Below, in pieces: positions 5,676-6,191 of a DNA stretch of 6,191 nt. The position numbers were made by a program, and so were the translations under genes. Source of the stretch: JAJUJL01 sp041736465 (lineage in GTDB: Bacteria > Chloroflexota > Anaerolineae > Anaerolineales > UBA4823); NCBI GenBank assembly GCA_041736465.1, contig JBGSTO010000082.1, positions 1 to 6,191 on the forward strand, read 5' to 3'. Every line of letters starts with the position of its first letter. Position 1 is the stretch's first letter. The notes below the pieces were generated by a model. That model worked only from the letters and a program-made list of their open reading frames with translations, made no database searches and was not told the origin of the DNA.

Positions 5676-6191
5676 TCGATTGCTCCCAGTTCAATGGTTT
5701 CTTTGCGCCCGGTAGCAGCAGACAGGTAAACCGCCTGGATGGCTGCCAGCACGGGCAGGGCCTGCTCTGCTGGAGCCAGGTAAGGCAGGTCAGCTTGAAT
5801 CCAACGGCGGAAGGCTTCCAGGCTGCGCTGCAGGGCGTGAACCCCGCCGACTGGCAGGCTGGCTGCGCGCGGGCTGACACCCGAAAAGCGAACCCTCGGC
5901 CAGGGGCGGTCGGTATAAACGCCAGTGCCTTTTTCACCGTAAATTTCGATTTGCAGCGGCTGTTCTCTGGAAGCCAGCATGGCGCTGCTGATCTGCACCA
6001 GGGCGCCGGATGGCATTTCCAGTACGGCCTGAGCCAGGTCTTCCACTTCCACTTGAGTGAACTTCAAGCGCCTCGTGCTGCCGAATGCAGACTGAGGTGA
6101 GGTTCCCAGGGCCCATAAGACGATATCCAGCATATGGCTGCCCTGGGTGATCAAGGTGCCTCCGCCGGAAGTTTCCACTCGGGCGTGCCAG
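5672..6191 (-). CDS. Gfo/Idh/MocA-family oxidoreductase, C-terminal part
   Basis: The last 172 codons of a gene entering from the right edge; the true start and the N-terminal Rossmann NAD(P)-binding domain with the EKP motif lie outside. Visible are the hallmarks of the family's C-terminal alpha/beta domain: SGGGTLITQGSHMLDIVLWALG (residues 8-29 of the visible part) with the conserved His of the active site, VEDLAQAVLEMPSGALVQI, IEIYGEKGTG, and the closing AFRRW...AEQALPVLAAIQAVYLSAATGRKETIEL. Members oxidise or reduce sugars, inositols and related polyols with NAD(P). The substrate cannot be read from this half. The reading frame stays open to the edge, so an in-frame GTG at 6178-6176 is not the start. 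Its TGA stop (5674-5672) overlaps the GTG of the next gene, pointing to a carbohydrate-related operon with the 674-residue protein. Confidence 0.92.
   Translation of the reverse strand, partial: WHARVETSGGGTLITQGSHMLDIVLWALGTSPQSAFGSTRRLKFTQVEVEDLAQAVLEMPSGALVQISSAMLASREQPLQIEIYGEKGTGVYTDRPWPRVRFSGVSPRAASLPVGGVHALQRSLEAFRRWIQADLPYLAPAEQALPVLAAIQAVYLSAATGRKETIELGAIE
5683..5687 (-). promoter_or_regulatory. Ribosome binding site deciding the GTG start of the 674-residue protein
   Basis: GGGAG on the minus strand lies 7 bases before the GTG at 5675-5673, inside the last codons of the oxidoreductase gene. It supports the GTG start and the GTGA stop-start overlap. Confidence 0.6.

Overview
The window looks like chromosomal DNA of a Chloroflexota bacterium, probably Anaerolineae-like. 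This is an inference from four things: the GC-rich, tightly packed genes; a secreted protein whose domains are joined by a Thr-Pro repeat linker; the IFYFPLFGR tail of that protein, which resembles the 'YLPLVLR'-type C-termini common on exported proteins of that phylum; and the general mix of gene families. No rRNA, tRNA or marker gene is present to confirm it. No mobile element, CRISPR array or RNA gene was seen.

Layout. At the left edge (1-135, minus) lies the N-terminus of a TrmH/SpoU-type RNA 2'-O-methyltransferase that runs out of the window. A 116-base divergent intergenic region follows, with a candidate promoter facing right. Four plus-strand genes then run head to tail with gaps of 14, 22 and 58 bases and are probably one transcription unit: an HD-domain 5'-deoxynucleotidase-like phosphohydrolase (252-857), a six-helix membrane protein of the LiaI/LiaF-like type (872-1384), a HAD subfamily IA phosphatase/phosphomutase (1407-2087, TTG start), and a large exported multidomain protein (2146-3654). 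The exported protein has a signal peptide, a helical region, a double-psi beta-barrel-like domain, a Thr-Pro linker and a cohesin-like beta-sandwich.

The right 2.5 kb is on the minus strand. The C-terminal half of a Gfo/Idh/MocA-family oxidoreductase (5672-6191, entering from the right edge) overlaps by 4 bases (GTGA) a 674-residue protein (3651-5675). That protein is not firmly assigned. Its look is that of an alpha/alpha-toroid plus beta-sandwich polysaccharide-lyase-like protein. The two are almost certainly translated together and probably serve intracellular carbohydrate breakdown. The plus and minus operons converge with overlapping stop codons (TTAG, 3651-3654), leaving no intergenic space for a terminator.

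How the genes work together. The HD and HAD proteins are both phosphohydrolases of small phosphorylated metabolites and may act in nucleotide or sugar-phosphate housekeeping. Nothing in the sequence ties the membrane protein or the exported protein to the same pathway beyond co-orientation. The least described items are the 674-residue protein with its dehydrogenase partner and the exported DPBB/cohesin-like protein. Neither amounts to clear proof of a new system.
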